Shown piece by piece: positions 22,730 to 34,139 of a stretch of DNA of 64,000 nucleotides. The notes beneath the pieces are model-generated. The model saw only the letters and a list, made by a program, of their open reading frames with translations, made no database searches and had not been told where the DNA came from. This DNA comes from Hyalella azteca. Lineage: Eukaryota; Arthropoda; Malacostraca; Amphipoda; Hyalellidae. A program made the position numbers and the translations under genes. The stretch's first letter is position 1; each line of letters begins with the position of its first letter. The stretch spans positions 31,738-95,737 of the forward strand of contig NW_025934805.1 in NCBI RefSeq assembly GCF_000764305.2, written 5' to 3'.

Positions 22730-24960
22730 ATGTTTATGATCAAATTGTTTAAGCCAGAGATTATTATTAGAAAATGTATATTAAATTGTCGAAGATAATT
22801 AAATTAATTGTTGAAGATTGTTTAATTAATCGTTAAAGATAATTTAAGTAATTGTTGAAGATAACGTTGAAGATAATTACAACTAAAGGGAAGTAATAAA
22901 ATGTATTTGATTTGTTATTTAAGCAAGAGATTTTGCAGCATTTACTCAGACCCGCAAGGCTCAGGAGTACGTCGGATGTGTGATGAGGAAGAACCAAAAG
23001 AGCGTTGACAGACGAGGTTAAAATTACCTATAGAAGACATAGTAATCAGGACGCGTTAGTCAAAGCAATCAATTCTTTTAATCAAAGGGATGAGAAAGAA
23101 GTGAAATGATCAAATTAATTCGAATTTTATAAGATTCATTGAGAAGTGACTATCTGCATAAGTTTTTTCAACAAATTTCATATTCGCTTGCGGTATCGAA
23201 CCTATTCAATCAGTTTTCAACTGAAACAAAGAATTAGAGTTCAATTATTCACCCGTGGCCCTTACTTCTGTATAACAGGTCACAGTGTGCGAAAAATATT
23301 GCAACTAAATGCACCTCAGATAAATCGTCAAAGTCTCTTGTGTTGTTCGGAAAGAAGGTAAGATGATGAAGCTTGTGATTTGTTTTTGGTGCATGTGTGT
23401 TCACTTGCCCTGTGTGAACTTTTGTCTACCGATTCATGACTTGATCTCTCTTCTTAAAGTGGCCACGTCTCGCTTGCAAATTTGCGCACAAGATTTATTG
23501 GGAATATTGGCCATTTGTCATGAGTGTGTTCTGCAAGACGAAGGCGCATGTACAAATTCATTTTTACACAGTCGGTTCAACTTTAAGTACTTTTCCCCGA
23601 CACAACGATGAATAATGGATTTGACCACTTATGGAACTGAAATAATAGTTCCGCAACAAATTAGAAGACGGATAGCAGCATGCATGTCGGCAGCTGCTGT
23701 CCTTTACGTTGAAATAATTCAGAGGAATAATTTGTTAAGATGACAATGAAATCATCAATCGCGAGCTTTCATCATCAACAGGAATGAGAAATGAGACATA
23801 ATAGACAAAATTAAGATGAATTTGCTCGTATTCATAGAAAATTTACCTTCCGTATTTGCTGGCCTTATTCAATCTCGTCTCATTTTACTGGAAATGAATC
23901 AATAAAGCGTAATAAATTGCTCAAGCGGAACGACGCGCAACGACGAGAAAAGTAAACGCAGTTTGCGAAAAATCATACACATGTCATTAGACAGAAAAAA
24001 TTCCTATGAATAAAGAAGTACTAGCATAATTAACAGCGTGATCTTATCAGACCGTAACTTGAGATAGCGACGTTATAAAACCTTTGCATATCACCGAACA
24101 AGAAATAACTCATGATTTTCACTGCAGCGATGAGATCTCAGCCGCAGCAGTTCTTCATTGCGGTGCTCGCAGTTGGTAGACATGTGCATACGTGGCATTT
24201 TATAGGAAGTTGTAAGAGTTATGTGTGTCCTGAATGTCGGAGTGACATATATATCAGTATAATCAAGTTGTGTATACAAATATATCAAAGTTTTTGATCA
24301 GTTCAATCGTAGTCGACTCGTATTATCGTTGTGCTCAATAATTGAATATTAATATATAATGGTGTTTATAACATCATATAATTTGAAATATATATGAATT
24401 AATATCATATTATTTGTTATGACATATTATAATTCAATAAATAATAACACTTAATTATCGTGATACTTCAAGACCCGAGTTAGATCCAATTACTCCCATC
24501 TACTAAGTAATGTAGCGACGGAAAGTACAGTGACGAAAAGCAATGGCCATTATTACACATAAATCGAATTTTCCCTTCAAAAGATCACATCGAAAATAAT
24601 TTTTTTCATATATCTAGAGCAGCTATTTTTCACCACCGAATTCTATCATTATCCCTGTATTAAAATCTATTATACTTTCCATTACTATAAAATTTTTCAT
24701 TGCGTTTATATCTTTTTAATAAAATAATGAAGAATGTAAATGAAGAATTATATTATGTTGCGTCCAATTCGTGTTATTTTAGTGATCGAAAACTATATAT
24801 TGCCAATTTAAAATCTTCATTATGGGAAATTTTTATATTAAATCATTTTCATAAATAACATATTCACGGGCAGTGAGGCAAATTGCCATTTGCTACAACC
24901 CTCATTTCATAAGGCCCCATTTTATCAGTTATTAGGCACTGTCGCTCATAAAGCTGAAGA
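22730..24960. other. No gene recognised; one possible small secreted ORF
   Basis: A degenerate 'gttgaagataatt' repeat lies at 22785-22885. The frame 23363-23611 (+) starts with a hydrophobic, cysteine-rich stretch (MMKLVICFWCMCVHLPCVNF) and has 9 or more Cys in 82 residues, which could be a signal peptide. There is no other support, and a chance ORF is more likely. Confidence 0.3.
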
Positions 24961-24967
24961 AGCAGTT

Positions 24968-25072
24968 CACTCATTTAAATGAATGGGTCATATTGTCCAA
25001 AAAGTGACACACTTTCTGCAGGTAGCACTGATACGTCCTTTTGCCGGGAAAACTGAGTCAAGAAGGCCACAC
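24968..25072 (+). repeat. Dispersed repeat shared with 52577-52695
   Basis: 'Atgaatgggtca.attgtccaa', 'cactttct', 'gtagcactgatacg.cc.ttttgccg' and '.aaactg.gtca.ga' occur in the same order at 52577-52695 (+). It is short and non-coding. Confidence 0.6.
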
Positions 25073-25079
25073 AAGGCAA

Positions 25080-25780
25080 GAAGTGCATCACTATTTGGAC
25101 AAAGTCTGTCGATTTCTCTGAGTGTTCCCGATAAGGTCCTCCAGATGACGTCACCTCACAAGTAACATCAGATACTTGCATATCAGACGCAAGGCAGACA
25201 CGCAGGGAAGTAAATTTAATCTTAATATAGAGGATGATAAATAAATTTCTTCTTGTTTAAATCCGCAAATAAAGTCCGCTAATATCAGGCAATTTAATTT
25301 GTTTATGTTGATTTTTATATCAGAGTTTTTATAACCCATTCGATTTTGCAATTACAACTTTAAAAACGAAATTCTTCATGTAATTTTTCAAGGAAGTGAA
25401 CGGAGAAGAATAAGCTCTCTTACTGACATCATGAATATGCGCCTTCGGTGACTTTCATGACTAAAAGTTTTATTTCCTGTTCATACGAATACAGAAACGC
25501 TGGGGGAACGCTCTTCTGTCTCTAACTGAAAATATGAATTAGTGGGAAGATGCATGATGATGTCCAAAATCGGTTCCGCTGGCGCAAGGACGCCCCAAGT
25601 TCTTGTTGCGGTGTAAATTAGAAGCTCTATGTCCGCTTTTGGTTCCGGTTGCCGTAGCAAAATAAGCGCCGAAACAGAATCTTGTGAAATACACGCCGAG
25701 CTTGGGGCGATCGTGGGGCGCGCGTATTTGGTACCTGATACGTTCGGGACAGACACGGCCGAATATGAAAAATGCGTTAA
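25080..25780. other. No gene recognised
   Basis: Several overlapping frames occur at 25480-25830, but none shows a domain or splice signals. Confidence 0.35.
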
Positions 25781-25782
25781 AA

Positions 25783-25847
25783 AAATGCCCCCCCCTTTCC
25801 CCCCTTATGGGGGGAAGGGAGGGGGGGGGCATTTCAATCTCTGTACG

Positions 25848-25877
<30 letters not shown>
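25783..25877. repeat. C/G homopolymer hairpin followed by a (TA)n microsatellite
   Basis: Left arm 'aaatgcccccccc..tttcccccc' (25783-25804) faces 'ggggggaagggagggggggggc attt' (25809-25834) across a 4-nt loop. An uninterrupted TA run follows at 25849-25877. Confidence 0.85.
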
Positions 25878-25879
<2 letters not shown>

Positions 25880-25880
<1 letters not shown>

Positions 25881-28010
25881 GTCTATATAGTACTACTCGC
25901 TTAGTTCAAAGATCAGAGCAGTCTATCAGTGGCTCAATTTCATGCAAAGACGTTTATAGCTAGTAACTATTACGACATGGCGTGGTTAGAAATGAGGGCA
26001 ATAATCGCCAATAAAAAATTTTAATCGATACATCAATATCGCTGATTCGAGGTAATGCAAGCTAAGCCAATTTCTCCTATTAAATCCATGTATCATGCTG
26101 AATGAACAACGTTGTGTTTAAAATAATCGTTGAATTACTTGCCGTTTCATTTCATGCAACTTTCGTCACATTAAATTTCCACCGAGCCAACAGTTTTGCA
26201 AGGGCCTCGAATTTCTGCGTCCATTGACGAAAGACAACATAATAGAACGGAGTAGCACATGTTAATCTTAACAAAATCGAGTTATGGCTCTAACTTGATT
26301 GCAGCTTTCAGTTGTTCACACTTCATAGCAAGTGAGGATCTTTCTGCATCCATCGTCGGCTGCTGCAATGACAGTTTTGAGTTTCACATGTAGTTCTTTA
26401 CAAGCATTAAAGTTATCAAATGCACTCTAAATTCCTGGAGAGACAATCAGATAAATAGCAGAATATACGATAGATATGGAAATCCTCAATTCATATGTGT
26501 TGCTCACAGTGGGGCTCCTTGTAAAGTGAATAGGCTAGTTCATAAGCTATCTTCTGCTTGAGCAATAAGCTCAAGCATGCAGACATACTATGTCCAAAGC
26601 TGAACAGTTCTTTGGTTGAAGAAGCCACTCGTCTAGCAAAACATTTTACCGGAGTCTGAAAATACTGCTTGCAACTGCTGAAAAATGAAGAATAGAAGCA
26701 TTTCTAAAGACTAATACCATTCCAATATTGCTGAGCTCGATGTAAATTTCCTGAATCTATCTTCGTATAATTTGTAGTTCTTCAGAAATAACCAAATTCA
26801 TCCTTATACTTAATTAAATGTAACTCCATAATGAAACCTGATGATATAACGAAATAGAGTAGATAGAACGGAACAAAAGCAACTACCTTACTTGCGAATA
26901 ATCGGTATACTCTCTGCAACCTGTTCCATCCTGTTCAGCTGGCCCGCCCAGTGGTGTCGACTGTTGGTTAGGTAGCATCCTAGGCAATGATGAACTTTCG
27001 AGTTCCGACTGCACAAATTGATCCAGTTTACGCGTTGATTTAGAAATTAGAACCTTAAGCATATGAACAGGAGCAGCTTAAATAACATGCTCGTGTCGAT
27101 ATGTCCAAAGTTGAAAATTTCAACCGCTGCTAAAATCTTGAACGCACAATGTAAATTTCGTAGTCATGATGAATGCCGCCTCCCGACGAGAAGTATTGCA
27201 GCGAATTTCACTTTAGAAAGCACTGGACAGCAAAAAATAAGGAATTTGTATTGCTGAAAATGTAAAAAACGGTAATATTCAGTTTTTAAAACTGAGTTGT
27301 TTGCGCCAGATGTAGACTTCACTATACACGATAAGATTACAAAATTCGGATGAGATGCGAGCATCAACCGACGTCCGCATGTGCCGAATAACAGTGTATC
27401 ACTGCTCAAGATCAGCGCCTGCGCAGTCCGAACTACCTCTCACTGCTTTGTCTCAAGCCGGGTAGTTGATAACTAACCTCCCACTCCTTATTAGCGAGTA
27501 TATAGGGGGTTGTTTTGGTACCCTTGCCTCTGAAACGTTGGTGTTAGGTGAACACACTCAATACACGCATCTCGACGTATAAGCAATACACGCGTGTTCA
27601 TGTACATATATCGCAAGGGAGTTCTCACAAGAGTAACGTTAGAGTGTTCACTGAAACGTATCGCAAGCGTCTTGACATGAACGCGGGGCATCCTGGTCGA
27701 AGACAACGCAACGCACGCGTGTTAGCACGCGTAATGGTCGCGTGTCGATGGATAATCATTGCACGCGTCATGAAGCTCGCGCAAACGCAGGCGCGATCCT
27801 AAAATTTTGTTTCAAAATATTGTTCCAAAAGTTTTGAAGCGGTTTGCGTGAGCAAAAAACATTCATAGCAAGAAAACGTAACGCCCACACGTTGACGTAC
27901 ACGCAATGCATGAGTGGTGAAACCCACTCGTGTAGAAACTCGTGCACCTACTCATGCATCGTATATGGGTTTTTGAATCAGAGGCTTGTCAAGCTCTTGC
28001 TAAGAACTAA
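25880..28010. other. No gene recognised up to the adapter junction
   Basis: The region contains AT-rich DNA and, from about 27550 to 27930, many ACGCGT-like words (a CpG-rich patch). No domain was seen. Its linkage to the sequence after 28051 is doubtful because of the adapter. Confidence 0.35.
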
Positions 28011-28013
28011 TGC

Positions 28014-28051
28014 CTGTCTCTTATACACATCTAGATGTGTATAAGAGACAG
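28014..28051. other. Nextera (Tn5 mosaic-end) mate-pair junction adapter, an assembly artefact
   Basis: CTGTCTCTTATACACATCT (28014-28032) is followed at once by its exact reverse complement AGATGTGTATAAGAGACAG (28033-28051). This is the duplicated 19-bp mosaic end left at the circularisation junction of Nextera mate-pair libraries. It is not natural sequence. An N at 28062 supports poor local assembly. The sequences on the two sides may come from different places. Confidence 0.98.
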
Positions 28052-28180
28052 CCATAACTAANACGGCCCCCCAGGACCCCTCATCCGCCCCCTCCACGAA
28101 CAGATATGGCGGGGGGAAGGGGGGCAGCGGCCACGTGTGGGAGGAGGGGCCAGGGGGCGGGAGGGGGCGCGTGTACACCT
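28052..28180 (-). CDS. NACHT gene A, exon 5 (truncated by the adapter)
   Basis: The acceptor is TTTGACCTGCGCAG ending at 28181. The frame continues in phase from exon 4 (CTC A | AG gives Lys). It encodes a proline-rich stretch 'VYTRPLPPPGPSSHTWPLPP', then 'YLFVEGADEGSWGAV' and runs straight into the Nextera sequence at 28051. One N falls in a GTN valine codon (28062), so it does not change the residue. The exon is therefore cut by the assembly, and the natural 3' end of gene A is missing. Assignment rests on splice phase, GC content and order. No domain is recognised. Confidence 0.6.
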
Positions 28181-28204
28181 CTGCGCAGGTCAAATAAGAT
28201 GAGG

Positions 28205-29450
28205 GTATAACAGTGACAATGAGGATATAATAGTGATACAAGATAACAGTGATGCACGATAACAGTGATGCACGATAACAGTGATGCAAGATAACAGTAA
28301 TACAAGAAGTGATGCAAGATACCAGTGATGTAAGATAACAAGGATGCAGGATAACAGTGATGCTTAATTAAGATACCAGTGATTTAAGATAACAGGGATG
28401 CGAGATAATAGTTATGCAAGATAACAGTGATGCAAGATAACAGTGCGGCAAGATAACAGTGATGCAAGAAAACAGATATGCAAGATAACAGTGATGCAAG
28501 ATAAAAGTAATGCAAGATAACAGTGATGCAAGATAACAGTGATGCAAGATAACAGTGATGCAAGATACCAGTGATGTAAGACAACAGGGATGCAAGATAA
28601 CAGTGATGCAAGATAACAGTGACGCAAGATACCAGTGATGTAGATAACAGTGATGCAAGATAACAGTAATGCAAGATAACTGTGATGCAAGACAACTGAG
28701 ATGCAAGATAACAGTGATGCAAGATAACAGTGATGCAGGATAACTGTGATGCAAGATAACTGTGATGCAAGATAACAGTGATGCAAGTTAATATTGATTC
28801 AAGATAGCAGTGATGCAGGATAACATCGATGCAAGATAACAGTGATGTAAGATAACAGTGATGCAAGATAACAGTGAAGCGAGATAACAGTGATTCAAGA
28901 TAACAGTGATGCAAGATAAGAGTGATGCAAGATAACTGCGGTGCAAGATAACAGTGAATCAAGATAACAGTGATTCAAGATAACTGCGATGCAAGATAAC
29001 AGTGATGCAGAATAACAGTGAAGCAAGATAACAGTGAAGCAAGATAAGAAGTGATGCAAGAAAGAAGTGATGCAAGAAAGAAGTGATGCAAGATAACAGT
29101 GATGCAAGATAACAGTGATGCAAGATAACAGTGATGCAAGATAACAGTGATGCAAGATAATAGTGATGCAGGATAACATCGATGCAAGATGACAGTGATG
29201 CAAGATAAGAGTGATGCAAGATAACTGCGATGCAAGATAACAGTGAAGCAAGATAACAGTGATTCAAGATAACAGTGATGCAAGAAAGAAGTGATGCAAG
29301 AAAGAAGTGATGCAAGAAAGAAGTGATGCAAGATAACAGTGATGCAAGATAACAGTGATGCAAGATAACAGTGATTCAAGATAACAGTGATGAGAGATAA
29401 CAGTGATGCAAGAAAACACTGATGCAAGATAACAGCGATGATGCAAGATG
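28205..29450. repeat. 16-bp minisatellite of about 75 copies in intron 4 of gene A
   Basis: The unit GATAACAGTGATGCAA repeats with variants (aataagag, aactgcga, agaaagaa) for about 1.25 kb. A 16-bp unit rotates through all three frames, so the minus strand is open in several frames with repeats of 'LHHCYLASLLSCITVI'. These are not genes. On the minus strand its last copies end about 20-25 nt before the exon 5 acceptor and so supply its pyrimidine-rich context. Confidence 0.95.
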
Positions 29451-29673
29451 TTATAGCTCCTTGATAAATTCCAGTAAGTTAATTTAATAATTAATTTGCT
29501 GGTATACCTATAGCTAAATACATTTAATTTTTATTTTGTACAATCACTCGTTATTTGGTGATTATCCTGGTGAATAATCACCAAACATTACAATAAATAA
29601 CGACTATACTATATATAATTGTACGGCGCCCACGGGCCCAGGGGCGCCGCCCCCCGTGCTGGGCAAGACTCAC

Positions 29674-29819
29674 TGAGCTCCTCGTATGTCCCCCCGAGGG
29701 CGCTGAGGCCCAGGGGCGCCGCCATGTGGATGTGAAGGTCAGCGTCGCGGGCCACGGACGCGAGGGCGGCCGCCCCAGCGCAGGTGCCCACGCAGCCTTC
29801 GAACAGCACCAGCCTCACC
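29674..29819 (-). CDS. NACHT gene A, exon 4
   Basis: The acceptor is a pyrimidine-rich CCTCCCCTCACCCTCCT followed by GGGGGACAG ending at 29820. The donor is GAGCTCA|GTGAGT at 29674/29673. It enters in phase 2 and leaves in phase 1, fitting its neighbours. It encodes 'VRLVLFEGCVGTCAGAAALA', then 'DADLHIHMAAPLGLSAL' and 'GGTYEEL'. The alternating hydrophobic pattern is compatible with a strand-helix repeat, but I do not recognise a named domain. It is very GC-rich compared with exon 1. Confidence 0.7.
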
Positions 29820-29853
29820 CTGTCCCCCAGGAGGGTGAGGGGAGGCATGAATA

Positions 29854-29962
29854 TGACCAGCAATCCATTGTAATGGACCAGCAGTCCATTGTAATGGACC
29901 AGCAATCCATCGTAATGGACCAGCAATCCATTGTAATGGACCAGCAGTCCATTGTAATTGAC
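29854..29962. repeat. 21-bp minisatellite in intron 3 of gene A, 5 copies
   Basis: The unit is 'atggaccagcaatccattgt' plus 'a', with an internal palindrome TCCATTGTAATGGA across unit boundaries. The array lies about 35 nt upstream of the exon 4 acceptor. Confidence 0.9.
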
Positions 29963-30310
29963 AACACAGCAGCCACATTAACTATTGTTGCTATTTTATT
30001 ATTATATTGAATATTATCATCATGTTAATTATTAACGGAATTTCCTGCTAATTAAAATTAATATGGACGCCCCGATTACCCCCCCTCCGCCCCCGGTGAC
30101 GACTGAAGGTCCGGGTTGAGGTGTGGGGGTAGGGATATGGAGGAGGGTGTGGGGGTGATGCACGGGGGCGTGGCCATGCATAGCATTGGCCAAGAAGCTA
30201 CGCCCCCCCCTGTCTCCCTCCTCGCCCCCTCCCTACCTGCATACCTTCCGTCGCCCTGAGAACCCGACGTATACCTTGTATACCTTGAACCCGAGAACCC
30301 GACTTAATTA

Positions 30311-30510
30311 CATGCACCTACAGGTTCTTACATGCAGCTGCAGGTTCTTACAGGCACCTACAGGTTCTTACATGCACTTACAGGTTCTTGCATGCACCTG
30401 CAGATTCTTACATGCACCTAATGGTTCTTACATGCACCTACAGGTTCTTACATGCACCTACAGGTTCTTACATGCACCTACAGGTTCTTACATGCACCTA
30501 CAAGTTCTTA
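30311..30510. repeat. 20-bp minisatellite of repeated splice-donor units in intron 3 of gene A
   Basis: Ten units of CAGGTTCTTACATGCACCTA fill exactly 200 bp up to the exon 3 boundary. Read on the minus (coding) strand, each unit contains GTAAGAAC, the same sequence as the real exon 3 donor. The donor thus heads a run of about ten near-identical copies of itself. Confidence 0.93.
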
Positions 30511-30511
30511 C

Positions 30512-30716
30512 CCGCTGTCGTGCAGCGGCAGGAGGAGGTCGTCGTGAGACTCGTAGCGGTCAGGGCTGGACAGCTTCAGCCTGACCTCCACACCCCCCGC
30601 CGCCGCCACGAGCGCCCCCCACGGCGCCCCCCTCAGGGCCGCGGCCTCCATGACCACCTCCACAACATCAGGCTTAGCGTGACGCAACATTGCAGCGACT
30701 GCAGCAACATGGCGAC
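30512..30716 (-). CDS. NACHT gene A, exon 3
   Basis: The acceptor is TTATGTTGTGGTTGCCCGCAG ending at 30717. The donor is AGCGG|GTAAGAAC at 30512/30511. It enters in phase 1 and exits in phase 2. The 205-nt exon encodes 'RHVAAVAAMLRHAKPDVVEV', then 'MEAAALRGAPWGALVAAAGG' and 'LKLSSPDRYESHDDLLLPLH'. It is Ala/Val-rich and helical, with high GC content. No named domain is recognised. In NLR-type proteins this position often holds ligand-sensing repeats, but that is inference. Confidence 0.72.
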
Positions 30717-30857
30717 CTGCGGGCAACCACAACATAACCACCAGAGCAAATAAGACAAGAACTCATCGTGTTATTCAGAAGATATCGCCACAGAGGAGCC
30801 AAGTTCGGCCGTCGTGATGCAGGGGTTTTTAGGGGTGAAAGTCCTGTATAAGCATGG

Positions 30858-31123
30858 TGTGTATTGTATTGTATCGTATCGTCTTGTATCGTATTGTATT
30901 GTATTGTATTGTAGTGTATTGTATTGTATTGTGTTGTATTGTATTGCATTGTATTGCATTGTATTGTATTGTATGGTATTGTATTGTATTGTATTGTATT
31001 GCATTGTATTGTATTGTATTGTATTGCATTGTATTGTTTTGTATCGTATCGTCTTGTATTGTATTGCATTGTATTGTTTTGTATTGTGTTGTATTATATT
31101 GTATTGTATTGTATTGTATTGTA
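30858..31123. repeat. GTATT pentanucleotide microsatellite in intron 2 of gene A
   Basis: About 265 bp of GTATT with sparse substitutions. On the coding strand it is (AATAC)n and begins 7 nt after the exon 2 donor GTGGGTG. ORFs over it on both strands (repeats of 'YCIVL' or 'QYNTI') are artefacts. Confidence 0.97.
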
Positions 31124-31130
31124 CACCCAC

Positions 31131-31363
31131 CTTCCTTGACATGCCATTCCCTGCCCCCCGCCACGGCGGCGAGCTCGGCCACCAGCCCCGCGACGTGGTC
31201 AGGGCAGCGCACGATGCAGTCCCTCACGTCGTCGCCGGTGCCGCTGCCGTAATCGACGCCCACGTCGCGCAGCGCTTCCTTCAGCTCCCCCCATCGCCGC
31301 TGGAAGTGGTGGGGGCTGCGGGTGCTGAGGGCCGTCACCACGTACAGCAGCACCTCCAGGAGG
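31131..31363 (-). CDS. NACHT gene A, exon 2
   Basis: The acceptor is CTTGACATCAACAG ending at 31364. The donor is GGAAG|GTGGGTG at 31131/31130. The first base completes the phase-2 codon left by exon 1 (AG + C, Ser). The 233-nt exon encodes 'LLEVLLYVVTALSTRSPHHF', 'RRWGELKEALRD' and 'CIVRCPDHVAGLVAELAAV'. It matches exon 2 of gene B closely, including 'RRWGELKEALR' and 'RCPDH', although gene A has a short extra stretch (DYGSGTGDD). Conservation of reading frame and both splice sites between two paralogues is strong evidence that this is a true exon. No database domain is recognised. Confidence 0.82.
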
Positions 31364-31640
31364 CTGTTGATGTCAAGTGTTGCGTCAATATATCGACTAC
31401 CCAGGGGCTACTGACCAACTTATCCTGAAACTCAAAATCCGCCATACGTGTCGGCCGGCTACTGGTCTGTTAGACGCAATATGTGTCTTTTACAGGTTGT
31501 TTCTGCACCAAAATATACATCTGTTGTATATGCTTGTGTTGGCTGACTACCAATGTAGTCTGCCGAGTCATGAACATTTCCCTGCCGAGCTGCAGGCACT
31601 CCAGAGCTTGCCGGCAAACAGAATGACAGAAAAGAAATCT

Positions 31641-31965
31641 GCCGCTACGTACTTAGTACACTACGTGTACTTCGGCCTCTACGTATACTCAGGCCGCTAT
31701 GTATACTCAGGTCTCTACGTATACTCAGACCGCTACGTGTACTCGGGTCTCTACGTATACTCATACCGCAATGTGCATGTACTCAGGCCGCTACGCATAC
31801 TCAGGCCGCTACGTGCACTTAGGCCGCTGCGTGTGCTTAGGCCGCTACGCGTAATCATGCAGGACGCTACATGTACTTAGGCCGCGCCACAGGTGCATTC
31901 AGGCCGTAACGTGTACAATTAGGCCGCTACGTATACCTAGGTCGCTACGCGTACTTAGGCTGCTT
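31641..31965. repeat. 18-bp degenerate minisatellite in intron 1 of gene A
   Basis: The unit is close to GCCGCTACGTGTACTTAG with many point changes. Plus-strand repeats of 'YVYSGL' in ORFs here are a by-product. Confidence 0.85.
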
Positions 31966-32315
31966 TCTACTGTACGTGCACTTAAGCGAGCTTTGATAGT
32001 ACGGACCCAGTTCGGCATGCGACCAATGCCGCGGCGCAGCCAATGAACCGAGCAAGCGAAGGCGTAGTTAAGTGACTGCGTCAAGGCAGTCAGCCGCGAT
32101 AGTCGCTTATGGCGTTTCTTAACTATGAATTCGTCCAATAACTCCCCTCGTAAATGAGATAAAATTCTGAAATTTTGAATGTTATCATGGCTAATTATTT
32201 TCAATTTGCAGACTTTTATTTAAACTTTTAACTTTTTTTATACTTTTACTTTTAACTTTTACTTATTTTAAACTTTTTATTTCAACTGTTATCAGGAATA
32301 ATAAAATTTTGCTCC

Positions 32316-32711
32316 TCAATGTTCGAAAGGGCGCAACTTTTCTACATTTTTTTCGATGTCCGCAGATTTTACTATTTGTTCTTCATTGATCGGTATACCA
32401 TGCATTTCTAAATTAGAATACTTTGTAGTAGGTATAAGTCGATTTACTTGAAAATTTCTGTGAAATTTACATAGATTACCACGCGATTTCTGCTTCGAGT
32501 AACCTACAGTGAAGGATCCAAAGCATGCACAATGGTTTATGAGGGAACTGCAATGCTCATAAATAAATCGCCAGCCGCTGTCGAGTGGCTTCAGCCCCTC
32601 CTCCTCCTCCCCGGACCGTGAGTGGCCAGCGGTCGGCCATAGTATGTTAGCTCCGGCCTCCCTCTGGCTATTCACTGGCAACCTGAAAGCCACCTCTTGC
32701 CTCAAGAACAA
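32316..32711 (-). other. 131-codon ORF within intron 1 of gene A, unrecognised
   Basis: The frame has ordinary composition (for example 'RNFQVNRLIPTTKYSNLEMH' and 'INEEQIVKSADIEKNVEKLR') and looks more protein-like than its surroundings. I cannot assign a family. It could be a transposon relic or a chance ORF. Confidence 0.3.
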
Positions 32712-33017
32712 TATTCCTGAGGACTGAGCGTGTTAGCCACAAATATGTAGTTGAAGTGATCACGGGGCTGGGGCTGGTGATGGCCGATTTCATGCGTAAG
32801 CTCAAATTTCATAGCGATCTGCCGGTCGCAGGGAACTCAGACTTCGCAGTTCTATGATGCAGTCTTAAAGAGAGTGGCCGTCAAGCCTCATAACCGCGGA
32901 GACTCTTCATCTGTTTGCATCTTTTCACTACAACTCGTGTCAGATTGCAGGTGCACTTAGTTCATAGATAGTATATGACTTCCAATTGAATTATCCAACT
33001 TTGTTTGAAGGTCACTG

Positions 33018-33065
33018 ACATTAGGAGCATAGCGACGTATGTTAGAAGCACACTAGCTGACGTAT
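33018..33065. repeat. Outlying units of the 21-bp minisatellite
   Basis: 'Ttaggagcatagcgacgtatgttagaagcacactagctgacgtat' matches two to three units of the array at 33804-34131. Confidence 0.6.
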
Positions 33066-33352
33066 CCCAGTCAATCAGGTCTTGATCGATCGATGAAGAT
33101 TAGGGCGGATCGATGAAGAAATTAATGCAGATTCTTGCTCGATCGACATGTGCAAACCCCCATTTGGAGTGGGCAACGGAGAGGGCAATGTCACGGGGCG
33201 CGACGACGATTATTGAGGAACTTTCTATGACGATTCAGAGAAGATCGTCGAAGTTTCTGCACCTGATAATTTGTCGAATCGAATAATCTGCATCGATCGA
33301 AGTCGAATCTTAAGTAGTTTTAGCCGAATCTGCATTAATCGACGTAAAANAA

Positions 33353-33407
33353 CTTTGATGGTAGTAACGGTGCTGGCAGTAACAGTGCTGGTAGTAACGA
33401 TACAGGA
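33353..33407. repeat. 15-bp short tandem repeat beside an N
   Basis: 'Ggtagtaacggtgct' and variants repeat about three times immediately after the unresolved base at 33350, a second mark of local assembly difficulty. Confidence 0.7.
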
Positions 33408-33803
33408 AGTAAATTTTTAGATAATAGTAACGGTGATAACATAATTAATTGTGATTAATAATCAGTAACATAGTCAATTGTTATTTGTTCATCATAAAAT
33501 CATGAATTAATTTTTTTCATATCATATCAAACTAAAATGTATATTAATTTTAAATTAATTAATCTAAAAGAATGAATAGCCAAACAAAAAGTTTGCAGAT
33601 AATTTTTTGCACTCTGTTTGTTGAGTTGCCTAATCTCATTTACTTCGATCATCAGCGATAAGCCCACAGTCGATAGTTTGCCGTGCATCTGTAAAGATTG
33701 TTTAGGGAAACTCGACGGTCAAATCATCGAGTGGGTGGATCTTCCGCGTTATGACATAACCCGCAATAATCGACTTCGTTGCCCACAATGCTGCTTGACT
33801 GGG

Positions 33804-34131
33804 ATGTTAGGAGCATACTGCTTATGTTAGAGGCATACTGACGTATGTTAGGGGCATACTGACGTATATTAGGGGCATATTGACGATGTTAGGGGCATAC
33901 TGACGTATGTTAGGAGCATACTGACATATGTTAGGGGCATACTGACGTATGTTAGGAGCATACTGACATATGTTAGGGGCATACTGACGTATGTTAGGGG
34001 CATACCGGCGTATGTTAGGGGCATACTGACGTATGTTAGGAGCATATTGACGTATGTTAGGGGCATACTGTCGTATGTTACTGACGTATGTTGGGCATAC
34101 TGACGTATGTTGGGAGCATACTAATTTTCCG
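33804..34131. repeat. 21-bp minisatellite in intron 1 of gene A, about 15 copies
   Basis: The unit is 'gcatactgacgtatgttagg' plus one base, head to tail. Minus-strand ORFs with repeated 'PLTYVSM' or 'APNIRQY' come from it. Confidence 0.93.
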
Positions 34132-34139
34132 TGCACTCG

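Noticed and set aside
28368..29446. Several 100-190-codon minus-strand ORFs with 'LHHCYLASLLS' repeats
   Set aside because: They arise from the 16-bp minisatellite in intron 4 of gene A. The same peptide appears in three frames.
28205..29450. CRISPR-like array
   Set aside because: Units are contiguous 16-mers without unique spacers, in a eukaryotic intron.
30674..31428. ORFs of 70-200 codons on both strands with 'QYNTI' or 'YCIVL' repeats
   Set aside because: They are translations of the GTATT microsatellite. Only the minus-strand 31131-31363 part is coding, as exon 2 of gene A.
33618..33830. Small plus-strand Cys-rich ORF (possible zinc ribbon)
   Set aside because: Its last part is minisatellite, it is antisense in intron 1 of gene A, and the cysteine spacing fits no family I can name.
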